DNA of 64,000 nt. Source: Nocardioides rubriscoriae. Its GTDB lineage: Bacteria > Actinomycetota > Actinomycetes > Propionibacteriales > Nocardioidaceae. The notes beneath the pieces were generated by a model that was not told the origin of the DNA, ran no database searches, and saw nothing but the letters and a program-made list of their open reading frames with translations. Location of the stretch: assembly GCF_008087085.1 (NCBI RefSeq), contig NZ_VIYJ01000001.1, positions 372,001 to 436,000 of the forward strand, in the 5' to 3' direction. The position numbers and the translations under genes were made by a program. Of the stretch, positions 50,154 through 60,481 are shown one piece after another (position 1 is the stretch's first letter; every line of letters starts with the position of its first letter).

Positions 50154-51932
50154 TTGACCGACGGCTCATCCCTTGCACGCCCACAGATCGACGTCACCAC
50201 CTGGTCCGACGCCGGGTCCCGTGACGCCCTCGACCTGGTGGCGTCCTCGGTGGCGGAGATGATCGGCTTCGAGATCGCGATCATCAGCGTCGTGCGCGGC
50301 GAGCAGATGTACGCCGTCTCCGTCGAGGGCAGCAGCGGCGCGACCGACGCGATGCTGGGCCTGGCCACGCCGATCTCGATGGTGCTGCCCGAGCTCGAGC
50401 GCGCCGACGACTGGGGCCGCTTCCACTTCGTCCCCCACGAGCGGATCGAGTCCGACGTCGACCCGATCGGGTGGATCCCCGACATGGAGCCGATCGACGC
50501 GCCTGACGCCTGGCACCCGCTCGACTTGCTGATCGCCCCGTTGTACGACGACGCGTCGCACATGATCGGCCTGCTGTCGATCGACGTGCCCAGCAGCGGC
50601 CGGCGCCCGGGCCCGACCCAGCGCGACCTGCTCGAGCGCTACGTCGGGCAGGCCGAGCGGGCGCTGCGGATGGCCGTCGAGCGCGACGAGCTCGCCGAGC
50701 GGATCCGGCTGGCCGAGGCGGCGCGTCGTGTCGTGCGGTTCGCGACCTCCCAGGACGACCTCGAGAGCGTGCTCGACGACTGCCGTGAGCCGCTGCTCGA
50801 GGGCTTCCGCGCCGACTACCTCAGCATCCGGACCTACCCCAGTGCCGGCGTCCCCTCCGCCGGCAGCCCGTCGAGCAACCTGCCGTCCGACCACGTCGAC
50901 AAGATCCGCAGCCGCGCCCGGCGGGCCTGGGCGCAGCAGGAGGTCGTGATCGTCGGGGGACGCCCCGGGGGCGGCGACGAGGCCGGCGCTGTCGACACCG
51001 CCGAGCACCGGGCGATGACCGAGGCCATGGCCATGACGGGCCTGGGCACGGTGATGCTGGTGCCGCTCGGCGCCGGTCGCGAGAGCCTCGGCCACGTGAT
51101 CCTGGGCCGCAAGGACCCCGACCTGCACTGGAGCCCCGACGAGCAGAGCGGCGCGCTCGACATCGCCCGTGACATCGGGCAGGCGGTGGTCAACTCGCGC
51201 AACCTGCTGCAGGAGCAGCAGCTGGTCTCCGAGCTGCGCCGCCTGGCGACCTACAAGTCCCAGGTCCTCAGCACCGTGTCGCACGAGCTCAAGAACCCGC
51301 TCAGCGCCATCACCGGCTATCTCGAGATGCTCGAGTCCGACCCGTCGGTCACCGGCGACGCGCGCCGCTCGATCGACGCCGTGGACCGGGCGGCACGCCG
51401 GATGGTGCGGGTCGTCGACGACCTGCTGCTCCTCGCCGCGGTCGAGGACCCCGACAGCGTCCGGCCCACCGAGCCGATGGACGCCGTACCCGTGCTGCTC
51501 GACGCGCTCGAGCTCACCCGGGTCGCCGCCGAGCGGCGCCAGCAGCGCCTGGAGGTCATCGCGCCCGAGGGCGAGGTGCGGGTCCGGTGCGACGCCGGCG
51601 ACCTCGACCGGGTGCTCACCAACCTGCTCAGCAACGCGGTCAAGTACACCCCCCAGGGCCGGACGATCCGCGTCACGCTCGCCGACCGGGGCGACGAGGT
51701 CGAGCTGGCCGTCACCGACGAGGGGATCGGCATCTCGGCGGCCGACCAGGAGCGGTTGTTCACCGAGTTCTTCCGCTCCACCAACCCCGGGGCGTTCGCG
51801 CAGCCGGGCACCGGACTGGGCCTGACGATCTGCCGCCGGATCGTCGAGCGCCACGGCGGCCGCATCGAGGTCGAGTCCGAGCTCGGCGTCGGCAGCACCT
51901 TCCGGGTCTTCCTGCCCGCCGGGGACCGGTAG
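50154..51932 (+). CDS. Soluble histidine kinase with tandem GAF-like domains
   Basis: The 592-residue protein has two GAF-like sensor domains (about 20-170 and 190-350), a HisKA helix with His377 (VLSTVSHELKNPLSAITG) and a HATPase domain (N box LLSNAVKYTP, G1 DEGIGI, G2 GTGLGLTICRR). There is no membrane segment, so it senses a cytoplasmic signal. The start is a TTG at 50154 with GAGG eight bases before it. It is divergent from purF and has no partner regulator beside it. Confidence 0.9.
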   Translation: MTDGSSLARPQIDVTTWSDAGSRDALDLVASSVAEMIGFEIAIISVVRGEQMYAVSVEGSSGATDAMLGLATPISMVLPELERADDWGRFHFVPHERIESDVDPIGWIPDMEPIDAPDAWHPLDLLIAPLYDDASHMIGLLSIDVPSSGRRPGPTQRDLLERYVGQAERALRMAVERDELAERIRLAEAARRVVRFATSQDDLESVLDDCREPLLEGFRADYLSIRTYPSAGVPSAGSPSSNLPSDHVDKIRSRARRAWAQQEVVIVGGRPGGGDEAGAVDTAEHRAMTEAMAMTGLGTVMLVPLGAGRESLGHVILGRKDPDLHWSPDEQSGALDIARDIGQAVVNSRNLLQEQQLVSELRRLATYKSQVLSTVSHELKNPLSAITGYLEMLESDPSVTGDARRSIDAVDRAARRMVRVVDDLLLLAAVEDPDSVRPTEPMDAVPVLLDALELTRVAAERRQQRLEVIAPEGEVRVRCDAGDLDRVLTNLLSNAVKYTPQGRTIRVTLADRGDEVELAVTDEGIGISAADQERLFTEFFRSTNPGAFAQPGTGLGLTICRRIVERHGGRIEVESELGVGSTFRVFLPAGDR

Positions 51933-51957
51933 CCGCACCCCCCCCCGACGGGCGCGC

Positions 51958-53397
51958 TCAGGCGGGCGTGACGGCCCGCACGGCGCCGGACCGCGCGGGC
52001 GACGACGTCCGGGCCAGGATCCGGTCGGCGACCGCCGCGGCCTGCGCCCGGATCTCGGGGATGGCGGTCGACTCCCACAGGGTGCCCTTGCGTGACGGAC
52101 CGACGGCGTACAGGCCGGGGACGGCCTCACCGTGCTCGCCGACCAGCTCTCCGCCGTCGAGGGTGTCGATGCCGAGCAGCAGCGGGTCGGGGGTCAGCAG
52201 GCCGCGCTCGCGCAGCGCGAGGAGCAGCGGGTCGTCGCTGCGCGTGACGTCGGTGGCCGGGCCCGTGCAGTTGACCAGGGCCTGGGCGGTGACGGCGGTC
52301 GGCAGGTCGCCGATGCGGACCTCGCAGTGCCCGCCCCGGTCGGCGACCGAGGTGAGGCCGCCGGCGAGCACGCTGAGCCGCCCCTCGTCCTGGTAGCCGC
52401 GGATGCGGGCGGCGACCTCGGGGGCCATGCGGTGACGCCGTACCTCCCACTCGTGGGCGTGGACGGCGAGGAAGCGACGGCGCTCGTCGAGCGGCAGGCG
52501 CTTCCACAACGGCGTCGTCGCCGCGCGCAGCCCGTCGACGACCGCACGCCAGCCGACCCCCTGGGTGGCGGCGGCGCGCACCTGGTCGCGGACGTGGTCG
52601 GCGAGCAGGTCGGCGGTCAGCGGCCCCTCCGGCACGGGCTGCACCCACGCCGTCGACGACGCGGCGACGTGGGCCGCCGGCAGGCGACCGCGGCGGCTGA
52701 CCATGACGACCCGACGACGCGGGCCCTCCTCGAGCAGGGTGACGACCACGTCGACGGCCGTCAGGCCCGTGCCCACGACGACGACGGTCGCGTCGTCGGC
52801 GAGCACGCGCAGGGCACCGAGGTCCCAGGGGTCCGCGACGTACCAGGACGCCGGCGGCAGCTGGTCGCCGTCGAGGACCAGCGGCCGCGGCCGCTGGTGG
52901 CCGTGGGCGAGCACCACGCTGTCGGCGCGACTCACGTCACCCGCGGTCCGCACCTCGAAGCAGCCGTCGACCGCGACGACGTCGTCGACGCGGCCCGCGC
53001 AGATGCGCAGCCGGTGGTCGGCGACCTCGGCGAGCCGGTCCTGCAGGTAGGTCGCGAAGTCGAGGCGGGGCAGGAAGGCCTGGGGGTCGAGGCTGCGACC
53101 GGTGCGCCGGGCCCACTCGATCAGGTCCGAGGGGACGTCGGGGAAGGCACTCATGTGACGCGACCGCACGTTGAGCAGGTGCCGCGCGTCGTTGGTGCCG
53201 TAGGCGATGCCGCGCCCCACGATGCCCGTGGCCTCGTGGATCTCGACCCGCAGCCCCGGGTCGGCGCTGCGGCCCAGCAGGTTGATCGCGGTGAGCACGC
53301 CGCTGGCCCCGCCGCCGATCACCGCGACCCGGTGGTGGTCACCGCCGGGGTACGCGGTGGGCTTCGCGGCAGGGGTCGGGCGGGGGTGGGTAACCAT
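51958..53397 (-). CDS. FAD/NAD(P)-binding oxidoreductase, NAD_binding_9 type
   Basis: The 479-residue protein opens with a dinucleotide fold (VAVIGGGASGVLTAINLL) and has a second one in VVVVGTGLTAVDVVVTLL. The N-terminal segments GIAYGTNDARHLLNVRS and WYVADPWDL are typical of a family of FAD-dependent proteins annotated HcaE/HpyO-like, whose substrates are mostly unknown. The ATG at 53397 has GGGG upstream. The stop lies 26 bases from the convergent kinase end. It appears to be a single-gene unit. Confidence 0.85.
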   Translation of the reverse strand: MVTHPRPTPAAKPTAYPGGDHHRVAVIGGGASGVLTAINLLGRSADPGLRVEIHEATGIVGRGIAYGTNDARHLLNVRSRHMSAFPDVPSDLIEWARRTGRSLDPQAFLPRLDFATYLQDRLAEVADHRLRICAGRVDDVVAVDGCFEVRTAGDVSRADSVVLAHGHQRPRPLVLDGDQLPPASWYVADPWDLGALRVLADDATVVVVGTGLTAVDVVVTLLEEGPRRRVVMVSRRGRLPAAHVAASSTAWVQPVPEGPLTADLLADHVRDQVRAAATQGVGWRAVVDGLRAATTPLWKRLPLDERRRFLAVHAHEWEVRRHRMAPEVAARIRGYQDEGRLSVLAGGLTSVADRGGHCEVRIGDLPTAVTAQALVNCTGPATDVTRSDDPLLLALRERGLLTPDPLLLGIDTLDGGELVGEHGEAVPGLYAVGPSRKGTLWESTAIPEIRAQAAAVADRILARTSSPARSGAVRAVTPA

Positions 53398-53493
53398 CCC
53401 CAAAGTCTACAAACAAAGGTGACTCAATGGGTAAAGGTGAGGGTGTGTGGGAGCGGGTCCGAGTCATCGCCTGGTCCGAGGGTCTCGAGACGC

Positions 53494-53529
53494 GCAGGAC
53501 CCCCGCGAGCACGCTCGCGGGGGTCCTGC
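53494..53529 (-). terminator. Perfect terminator hairpin after the Fe-S subunit gene
   Basis: A 16-bp perfect stem (53494-53509 with 53514-53529, GCAGGACCCCCGCGAG) closes a CACG loop. It begins 25 bases after the 2Fe-2S subunit stop in the minus direction. The rest of the 156-base gap up to 53397 should hold the promoter of the FAD protein. Confidence 0.85.
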
Positions 53530-53553
53530 ACTACGCGACCCGATCGACCTGCG

Positions 53554-54033
53554 TCAGCGCATCGCGCGGGCGCCGGCCTCGATGGCCTCGCGGATGCGGA
53601 CGTAGGAGCCGCACCGGCAGATGTTGCGGATGGTGTCGAGGTCGGACTCGCGGATGTCGCGGCCCTCGCGGCGCACCCGCTTGACCAGGGCCACCGCGGC
53701 CATGATCTGGCCGGGCTGGCAGTAGCCGCACTGGGAGACGTCGCGGTCGATCCAGGCCTGCTGCATCGGGTGCAGGTCGCCGGGGGTGGTCTTGGCCAGC
53801 CCCTCGATGGTGGTGACCCGGTCCTTGGGCTTGAGGTCACCCACGCGGACGGCGCAGGGGTTGAACGCCTTGCCGTTGATGTGGGACGTGCACGCCTTGC
53901 ACACGTTGATGCCGCAGCCGTACTTGGGGCCGGTGACACCGAGGAGGTCGCGCAGGACCCAGAGGACCCGGACGTCGTCGTTGACGTTGACGGTCACGGT
54001 CTTGCCGTTGAGGATGAAGGTCTGCTTGGGCAT
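53554..54033 (-). CDS. 2Fe-2S subunit of a molybdenum hydroxylase
   Basis: The 159-residue protein has the two-cluster layout of xanthine-oxidase-family small subunits. An N-terminal ferredoxin domain carries YGCGINVCKACTSHINGK and a fourth Cys in FNPCAVRVG. A C-terminal helical domain has SQCGYCQPGQIM and NICRCGSYV. It passes electrons from the molybdenum subunit. GGAGA precedes the ATG, and the large subunit gene ends 22 bases upstream. The single small subunit plus large subunit layout fits isoquinoline-1-oxidoreductase-like enzymes. Confidence 0.94.
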   Translation of the reverse strand: MPKQTFILNGKTVTVNVNDDVRVLWVLRDLLGVTGPKYGCGINVCKACTSHINGKAFNPCAVRVGDLKPKDRVTTIEGLAKTTPGDLHPMQQAWIDRDVSQCGYCQPGQIMAAVALVKRVRREGRDIRESDLDTIRNICRCGSYVRIREAIEAGARAMR

Positions 54034-54055
54034 GTTCTTCGAGTCTCCTTCGCCG

Positions 54056-56416
54056 TCAGCGGGCGAGCTTGAGGCCGTTGGTGGGCGAGGGCGGGATCGG
54101 CGGCACGAACGTCTTGGGCTTGAAGCTGATCTCCCCGTGGTTGATCGGGAAGAACTTCGGCATCGTCTTGGTCGCCCGGGCGTAGGCACACGCCACCGCG
54201 GCCGCGGTGGAGCCGACAGCCGCCTCACCGGCCCCACCGGGGGTCTCGGAGTCGGACTTGATGATGTGCACCTCGACCTTGGGCGGCACGTTCCACTGGC
54301 GCGTGTAGAAGTAGTTGTCCCAGCTGGCCTCGAGGAAGTGGCCGTCGCGCAGGTGGCAGCTGCTGGTCAGCGTCATGGCGATGCCGTCCATCGCCCCGCC
54401 CTGCATCTGGGCCTCCAGACCGCGCGGGTTGATGACCAGGCCGGGGTCGACCGCGATGACGACCTTGGTCACCCGCGGACCCGTCACGGTCTCCTTGCCG
54501 AGGTCGCGGTTGACCGTCCGGGGACGGCAGTCGATCTCGACCAGGACGGCCGTGCAGCCCTTGTACTCCTTGTGGATGGCGACACCCTGGGCCATGCCGG
54601 CGGGCATCGTGCGGCCCCAGTTGCCCTCCTCGGCCACCTTGCGCAGCGCGGTCTTGACGCGCTCGTCCTTGAGCATCTCGAGCCGGAACGCGACGGGGTC
54701 CTTGCCGACCTTCTTGGCGATCTGGTCGATCGTCAGCTCGGTCGCCGTGGCGGTGTCGGGCGAGTAGATGTTGCGCATCGACCCGGTGCTGAACTTGTCC
54801 TCGAACTCGAGCGGCTCGTTGAGCAGCTGGGTGACCAGGCCGAAGTTGTAGGGCAGCTCCTGGGTGAGGGTGAAGATGCTCTCGGCGAAGCTCAGCCCAC
54901 CGAGCCCGAGCGGGTCGAGCTCGTCGGCCTGCGAGGTGATCATCTCGCCGAGGCCGTGGCTGAAGTCGGTGGTGACGCTGGTGTGGCGCTGCTCGAAGCT
55001 GAGCACCTGGCCGTTGAGCACGGTCGCGCGGCAGCGCGAGGTGGCCATGGGGTGCAGGCGACCCTGGCGGGGCTCGTCGGCGCGGTGCCACATCAGCTTG
55101 ACCGGGACGCCCATCGCCTTGGAGATCTGGGCCGCCTCGATGGCGTGGTCGCCGAACAGCTTGTGGCCGAAGGAGCCACCACTGGTGATGACGTTGACCT
55201 TGACCTGCTCCTGCGTGAGGCCGACCGCCTCGGCCACGCGCTGCTGCGCAAGGATCGGCACCTTGAGGCCGGCCCAGATCGTCGCCCGGTCGGGACGGAC
55301 GTCGGCGATGGCCGAGTAGGTCTCCAGCGCGGCGGTGCTGCGGAAGGCGAACGCGAAGTCGGTCTCGATCGTCTCGGCGAGGATCGGCACGTCCGGCACC
55401 GCGAGCGGGAGCTCGGCCGCGCGCAGCTTGGACAAGATGGTGGCGTCGGACTCGCCGGACACGGTGCCGGGGTTCCAGTCGACGTCCATCGCGCGGATCG
55501 CGTCGATGCACTGACCGAACGTCTTGGCCCGCACCGCGATGCCGGTCGGCACCTGGGCCACGTGGGTCACCCCGGGCATCCGCAGGATCCTCGAGCGGTT
55601 CTTGAGCCGCTTCGGGGTGCCCATGTGCTCGGGTGCCCGGCAGACCATGGTGGGCAGGGCGCCGGGGACCTGGAGGTCGGTGGTGAACCTCTTCTTGCCG
55701 GTCACCGCGTCGCGGGCGTCGATGCGGTTGCGGGGGCGGCCGACGACCTTGAACTCCTTGCGCGGGCGCAGCGTGACCTCGACGGCCTTGACGACCTGGC
55801 TCGCCGCCGCCTCGGCCAGGTCGCCGTAGCCGACCTGGTTGCCGGCCGGGTCGGTGATGACCCCGCCGATCGTGGTCAGGCGGTCGGCGGACGTGCCGAA
55901 GAGGATGGCCGCGGCCTCGAGCAGCTGCTGGCGGGCGATGGCGGCGGCGACGCGGATCGGCGTGTAGGTGGAGAACGTCGTGTTGGAGCCGCCGGTGAGC
56001 TGGTTGAGCAGCAGCTCGGGGCGTGCGGGCGCCAGCGTGACGTCGACCTTGTCGAAGGGCAGGTCGAGCTCGTCGGCGAGGATCATCGCCGTCGAGGTCA
56101 TGATGCCCTGGCCGACCTCGGTGCGCGGGAGCGCGAACTGGGCGCGGCCCTGCTTGGTGATCGTGACGGAGATCAGCGCGGAGGTGGGCAGCGCGGAGTC
56201 AGTCTGCAGGTCCTCGAGGTCGTAGAACGACGGGATCTGCGGACCCGACGGGACGGCGGCGCGTGCCGGCCGGCCGGTGGCCAGGTCGGCCGCCACGACG
56301 AGCGTGCTGCCCGCCATCACGTAGCCGAGGAACGTGCGACGGTTGAGCGCACCGGACCCGCCGGAGGCGTTGTGCAGGTCGCTGGACGGGACGGAGGCGT
56401 CGAAGAGTTGAGTCAT
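54056..56416 (-). CDS. Molybdopterin-binding subunit, isoquinoline oxidoreductase-like, Tat-exported
   Basis: The 786-residue subunit has a twin-arginine signal (LNRRTFLGYVMAGSTLVVAA near residues 26-45), so the enzyme is exported with its partner. It then has xanthine-dehydrogenase-family segments: GQGIMTSTAMILADELDLP, NVITSGGSFGHKLFGDHA, GMAQGVAIHKEY, and GGAGEAAVGS, which holds the catalytic Glu. It hydroxylates an N-heterocycle or oxidises an aldehyde; the substrate is unknown. I chose ATG 56416, which has GGGGA five bases upstream, over ATG 56428. No FAD subunit or maturation gene is adjacent. Confidence 0.92.
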   Translation of the reverse strand: MTQLFDASVPSSDLHNASGGSGALNRRTFLGYVMAGSTLVVAADLATGRPARAAVPSGPQIPSFYDLEDLQTDSALPTSALISVTITKQGRAQFALPRTEVGQGIMTSTAMILADELDLPFDKVDVTLAPARPELLLNQLTGGSNTTFSTYTPIRVAAAIARQQLLEAAAILFGTSADRLTTIGGVITDPAGNQVGYGDLAEAAASQVVKAVEVTLRPRKEFKVVGRPRNRIDARDAVTGKKRFTTDLQVPGALPTMVCRAPEHMGTPKRLKNRSRILRMPGVTHVAQVPTGIAVRAKTFGQCIDAIRAMDVDWNPGTVSGESDATILSKLRAAELPLAVPDVPILAETIETDFAFAFRSTAALETYSAIADVRPDRATIWAGLKVPILAQQRVAEAVGLTQEQVKVNVITSGGSFGHKLFGDHAIEAAQISKAMGVPVKLMWHRADEPRQGRLHPMATSRCRATVLNGQVLSFEQRHTSVTTDFSHGLGEMITSQADELDPLGLGGLSFAESIFTLTQELPYNFGLVTQLLNEPLEFEDKFSTGSMRNIYSPDTATATELTIDQIAKKVGKDPVAFRLEMLKDERVKTALRKVAEEGNWGRTMPAGMAQGVAIHKEYKGCTAVLVEIDCRPRTVNRDLGKETVTGPRVTKVVIAVDPGLVINPRGLEAQMQGGAMDGIAMTLTSSCHLRDGHFLEASWDNYFYTRQWNVPPKVEVHIIKSDSETPGGAGEAAVGSTAAAVACAYARATKTMPKFFPINHGEISFKPKTFVPPIPPSPTNGLKLAR

Positions 56417-56572
56417 GTGAATCCCCATGGTGGCGAACGACCCGGGCCTCTGAGCAGGAGGCAGCCCGGGTGAGCAGCGTTCGTGCGACCACTGTGACAG
56501 CGATCACCGGACGGCACCATGCCGCGAGTGCCCATGATCACACCGGCGTCGTTGTGCACAGTGCACTGGATT

Positions 56573-57778
56573 TCACCCAGGTGGGTGGGAAGTGGAACCC
56601 AAGCCCATCCGGCGCGCGCGCAGGGCGAGGTCGAGCTCGACCGGCGGGGCGTCGTCGGTCAGGACGACGCCGGTCAGGTCGGCCACCCGGCGCAGCCGGT
56701 TGACCACCGTGTTGCGGTGGCAGTGCACCGCGGCGGCGGTCCGCGTGGCCGAGCCGGCGTGGGCCACCCAGGCGGTGAGGGTCTCGACCAGGACCCGCTG
56801 CTCGGCCGCCGGCAGGGCGTCGAGCGGCTCGACCCAGCGCGCGACCAGGCGCGACGCGGTCACCGGCGAGCTCAGCAGCAGCGCCTCCGGCAGCCGCTCG
56901 TCGAGCACGGCCAGCCCGGGCTGCGCGCCCTGGGCCCGCAGCGCGAGCACGGCCTGGCGGTAGCCGTCGTCGGCCGAGGCCAGCCCGGACACCACCGCGG
57001 ACACCCCGACCGGGACGCCGTCGGCGCGGGCGGCGGCGTCCAGGGCGGCGTTGGCCTCTTTGGCGCTGTCGTCGCGCAGGGCGACCAGCCCCACCAGCCC
57101 CTCGGTACGGCGTACCCAGGCGGTCGCGTGGGGCGACAACCGGTCGTCGACGGCGCGGACGCCGAGCCGGGGGGCCACCACGACGAGCAGGTCGGCCGCC
57201 TGGGGCAGGTCGAGGCGCAGCGCGGCGTCGCGCGCGAACCCGGGCTCGCGACCCCGTCCGGCCAGCAGGCCCTCCCACAGCTCGGCGCGCTGCTGCTCGT
57301 CGGCGCGCACCAGGGAGCGCTCGTGGGCGTGGTAGGCCGTGGCCACCTGGGCGGAGGTCGCGTCGACGACCTCCCACAGCTGGGTGCCGATGTCGCGCAG
57401 CGCGGCGGCGTCGAGGACCTCCTCGCCGCGCTCGATGAGGTCCTCCCAGATCAGCCGGCCGCCCATCCGGAAGGAGCGCAGCACGTCGTCGAGGGGGACT
57501 CCCTGCTCGGCGCGGCGGGTGCCCGTCGCCCGCGCGGCGTCGTAGGCGGGGTCCTGGTCGTTCTGGTGCGGCCGCACGCCGGAGCCGACGGCGTCGGCCA
57601 GCAGCTCGAGGATGCGCACCACGTTGGTGACGCACGAGTGGCGCAGGTCGGAACGGCTGACCTGCGGGCCGCGGTAGGTCGGGTTGTCGCGCTGGATCGT
57701 GTCGACGAGCCGGTCGCTGATGACGTCGGCGCGCTCGCGTCGGTGACTGACCAGGAAGTCCAGGGTCGCGGCGCGCAC
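56573..57778 (-). CDS. PucR/CdaR-family transcriptional regulator
   Basis: The 401-residue protein has a helical N-terminal region (LRHSCVTNVVRILELLADA), a GGDEF-like middle part and the family's C-terminal helix-turn-helix (LTAWVAHAGSATRTAAAVHC, then HRNTVVNRLRRVADLTG). PucR-type proteins respond to purines or other catabolites and activate adjacent catabolic genes. Here the likely target is the exported molybdenum hydroxylase 157 bases downstream, though that is inference. The GTG at 57778 gives a natural N-terminus, 11 bases after the M20 stop. Confidence 0.9.
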   Translation of the reverse strand: MRAATLDFLVSHRRERADVISDRLVDTIQRDNPTYRGPQVSRSDLRHSCVTNVVRILELLADAVGSGVRPHQNDQDPAYDAARATGTRRAEQGVPLDDVLRSFRMGGRLIWEDLIERGEEVLDAAALRDIGTQLWEVVDATSAQVATAYHAHERSLVRADEQQRAELWEGLLAGRGREPGFARDAALRLDLPQAADLLVVVAPRLGVRAVDDRLSPHATAWVRRTEGLVGLVALRDDSAKEANAALDAAARADGVPVGVSAVVSGLASADDGYRQAVLALRAQGAQPGLAVLDERLPEALLLSSPVTASRLVARWVEPLDALPAAEQRVLVETLTAWVAHAGSATRTAAAVHCHRNTVVNRLRRVADLTGVVLTDDAPPVELDLALRARRMGLGSTSHPPG

Positions 57779-57789
57779 GGGCGTGGTGC

Positions 57790-59130
57790 CTACAGCCGGC
57801 CCAGGTTGCGCAGCAGGAACGCCTCGGCGAGGACGACCTTCTCGAACTCGGCCAGGTGCAGGCCCTCGTTGGCGCCGTGGGCGCGGGTGTCGGGGTCCTC
57901 GACGCCGGTGACGAGCACGCTGGCCTCGGGGAAGGCCTCGAGGAACTCGGCGATGAACGGGATCGAGCCGCCGACACCCATGTCGACCGGGGCCGTGCCG
58001 TCCCAGGCCTCGGCGAACGCCGCGCGGGCCGCCTCGTAGGCCGGCCCGGTCGCGTCGATGGCCGTGGGCTCGCCGGTGTCGACGGTGGTGACGGTCATCG
58101 TCGCGCCCCAGGGGACGTGCTTCTCGAGGTGGGCAGTCAGGCAGGCCAGGGCGTTGGCGGTGGTGTCGCCGGGCGCGATCCGCAGGCTGAGCTTGGCGCG
58201 CGCGGCGGGGGTGAGGGTGTTGCTCGCGCCGTCGACCTTGGGGGCGTCGAGACCGGTGATGGTGAGCGCGGGCTGGGTCCACAGGCGCTCGACGACGGGC
58301 CCGCGGCCGATCCACTCGACGCCGGGGGCCGCGCCGCTCTCGGCGCGCAGCCGCGCCTCGGGGTACTCGACGTCGGCGGCCGGGCCGTGGTGGAGACCGG
58401 CGACCGCGACGGCGCCCTGCTCGTCGTACAGGGTGGCGAGGAGGGTGGTGAGCGTCATGATCGCGTCGGGCACCAGGCCGCCCCACATGCCGGAGTGGAC
58501 GGCGTGGGTGAGGGTGCGCACCTCGACGTCGACGCGGACCAGGCCGCGCAGGCTGGTGGTGAGGGCGGGCTCGCCGATGTCCCAGTTGCCGGAGTCGGCG
58601 ATGACGATGACGTCGGCGCGCAGCGCCTCCTGGTGCTCGGCCAGGAGCGCGGGGAGGGTGTCGGAGCCGACCTCCTCCTCGCCCTCGATGAACATGGTGA
58701 CGCTGACCGGCAGGTCGTCGCCGAAGACGCGCAGCGCCCCGAGGTGGGCGGCGATGCCGGCCTTGTCGTCGGCGGCGCCGCGGCCGTAGAGGCGGTCACC
58801 GCGCTCGGTCGGCTCGAACGGCGGGCTGTCCCACTCGGCGTGGTCGTTCTCGGGCTGGACGTCGTGGTGGGCGTAGAGGAGCACGGTGGGGGCGCCCTCG
58901 GGGCCGGGCTTGTGGGCGATCACGGCGGGCGCGCCGCCGTCGGCGCTGACGATGTCGACGCTGGCGAACCCCTCGGCGCGGAACAGCGCCGCCACGGCCT
59001 CGGCGCTGCGCTGCACCTCGGAGGCGCGCGCCGGGTCGGCGCTGACGGACTCGATGCGGACGAGGTCCTCGAGGTCCTGGCGGATCTGCGGCAGCAGCTC
59101 GGTCACCTTGCGGCGGATGTCGTCGCTCAT
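57790..59130 (-). CDS. M20-family dipeptidase/metallopeptidase
   Basis: The 446-residue zinc enzyme has VLLYAHHDVQPEN (zinc His and Asp), YGRGAADDKAG (bridging Asp), the acid pair IEGEEEVGS (general-base Glu) and a C-terminal GVEDPDTRAHGANE with the last zinc His. It also contains the M20 dimerisation insert. It is the carnosinase-like PepV/CNDP2 branch, which cleaves dipeptides in the cytoplasm. The ATG at 59130 starts MSDDIRRKV. It forms an operon with the PucR gene. Confidence 0.94.
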   Translation of the reverse strand: MSDDIRRKVTELLPQIRQDLEDLVRIESVSADPARASEVQRSAEAVAALFRAEGFASVDIVSADGGAPAVIAHKPGPEGAPTVLLYAHHDVQPENDHAEWDSPPFEPTERGDRLYGRGAADDKAGIAAHLGALRVFGDDLPVSVTMFIEGEEEVGSDTLPALLAEHQEALRADVIVIADSGNWDIGEPALTTSLRGLVRVDVEVRTLTHAVHSGMWGGLVPDAIMTLTTLLATLYDEQGAVAVAGLHHGPAADVEYPEARLRAESGAAPGVEWIGRGPVVERLWTQPALTITGLDAPKVDGASNTLTPAARAKLSLRIAPGDTTANALACLTAHLEKHVPWGATMTVTTVDTGEPTAIDATGPAYEAARAAFAEAWDGTAPVDMGVGGSIPFIAEFLEAFPEASVLVTGVEDPDTRAHGANEGLHLAEFEKVVLAEAFLLRNLGRL

Positions 59131-59160
59131 GCCGATCAACCTAGCGGGGGCCCGGGTACT

Positions 59161-59223
59161 ATCGTCGGGGACCTTCTGCAGGCGACCCGGCACAGCGCCA
59201 GGTCGTGTGCAGAAGGTCCACGA

Positions 59224-59227
<4 letters not shown>
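59161..59227 (-). terminator. Long stem-loop at the end of the SCP-like gene
   Basis: 59161-59180 and 59208-59227 pair at 18 of 20 positions, and CGACC/GGTCG in the loop extends the fold. The hairpin overlaps the SCP-like stop codon and lies 31 bases before the M20 gene start. No U-tract follows. It probably ends the five-gene operon above it; a regulatory role for the M20 leader is also possible. Confidence 0.65.
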
Positions 59228-59583
<356 letters not shown>

Positions 59584-60481
59584 GCCCCGAGACTAGTGAG
59601 GTAGGCGGCCATCAGGTCGCCGGGGCGCCAGCCGGTGGCCCGGGCACGGGTCGTGTCGAGGCAGACGGGGTGCGCCAGCGTGTCGACGGCGTACGGCGTC
59701 AGCAGCGCCTCGCGGCGGGTCAGCCCCGCCAGCGCCTCGAGGCCGCGCGCGGCCCCGCGGGCCACGGGCAGCGGCAGGTGGGCGACGGTGACCGGCCGGG
59801 CCAGCGCCGCCCCGAGGACGGCGGCGACGGTCTCGTCGCGGCGTACCGGCACCCGGTCGGCGACGTTGTAGGGACCCGGCGGCCAGCCGAGCGCGGCGAC
59901 GCACGCGGCGGCGAGGTTGTCGACGTGGGTCAGCGAGAGCGCGACGTCGGCGCCCGGCAGCACGATCCGGTCGCGGCGGCAGGCCCGGAGCAGCCGCGGC
60001 AGCAGGTGGGTGTCGCCGGGCCCGTAGACGGCGCGCGGTCGGACGACCACGGCCCCGGCGGCGAGCGCGAGACGGTCGCCGGCCGCCTTGGTGCGGCCGT
60101 AGGCGTTGAGGTGGCCGCTGCCGGTCGGGTGGTCCTCGGTGACCAGGCTGCGGTCGGGGCGCGGGTCGTAGACGCTCGACGAGCTCACCCAGACCACGCG
60201 CCGCTGACCCGCGGCGGCCAGCAGGCGGCGGGCCCCGTCGACGTTGACGCGCTCGAACTCGCGGGCGTCGGTGCCCGGACGCGGGTCGCCGACCGCCGCC
60301 GCGAGGTGGACCACCGCGTCGGTGCCGTCGAGGTCGGGCTCGTTGACCGCGGCGTCCCAGCGTCGCCACTCCCCCACGTCGGCGGGGCGGCGTCCCAGGG
60401 CCACCACCTCGTGGCCCTGCGCGACCAGCAGCCGGGCGACGCCCCCGCCGCAGAAGCCGGTGGCGCCGGTGACCGCGACCC

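Noticed and set aside
53427..53684. 85-codon plus-strand frame MGKGEGVWERVRVI...
   Set aside because: It runs through the perfect terminator hairpin and then antisense into the 2Fe-2S subunit gene. Codon pattern and context do not support it.
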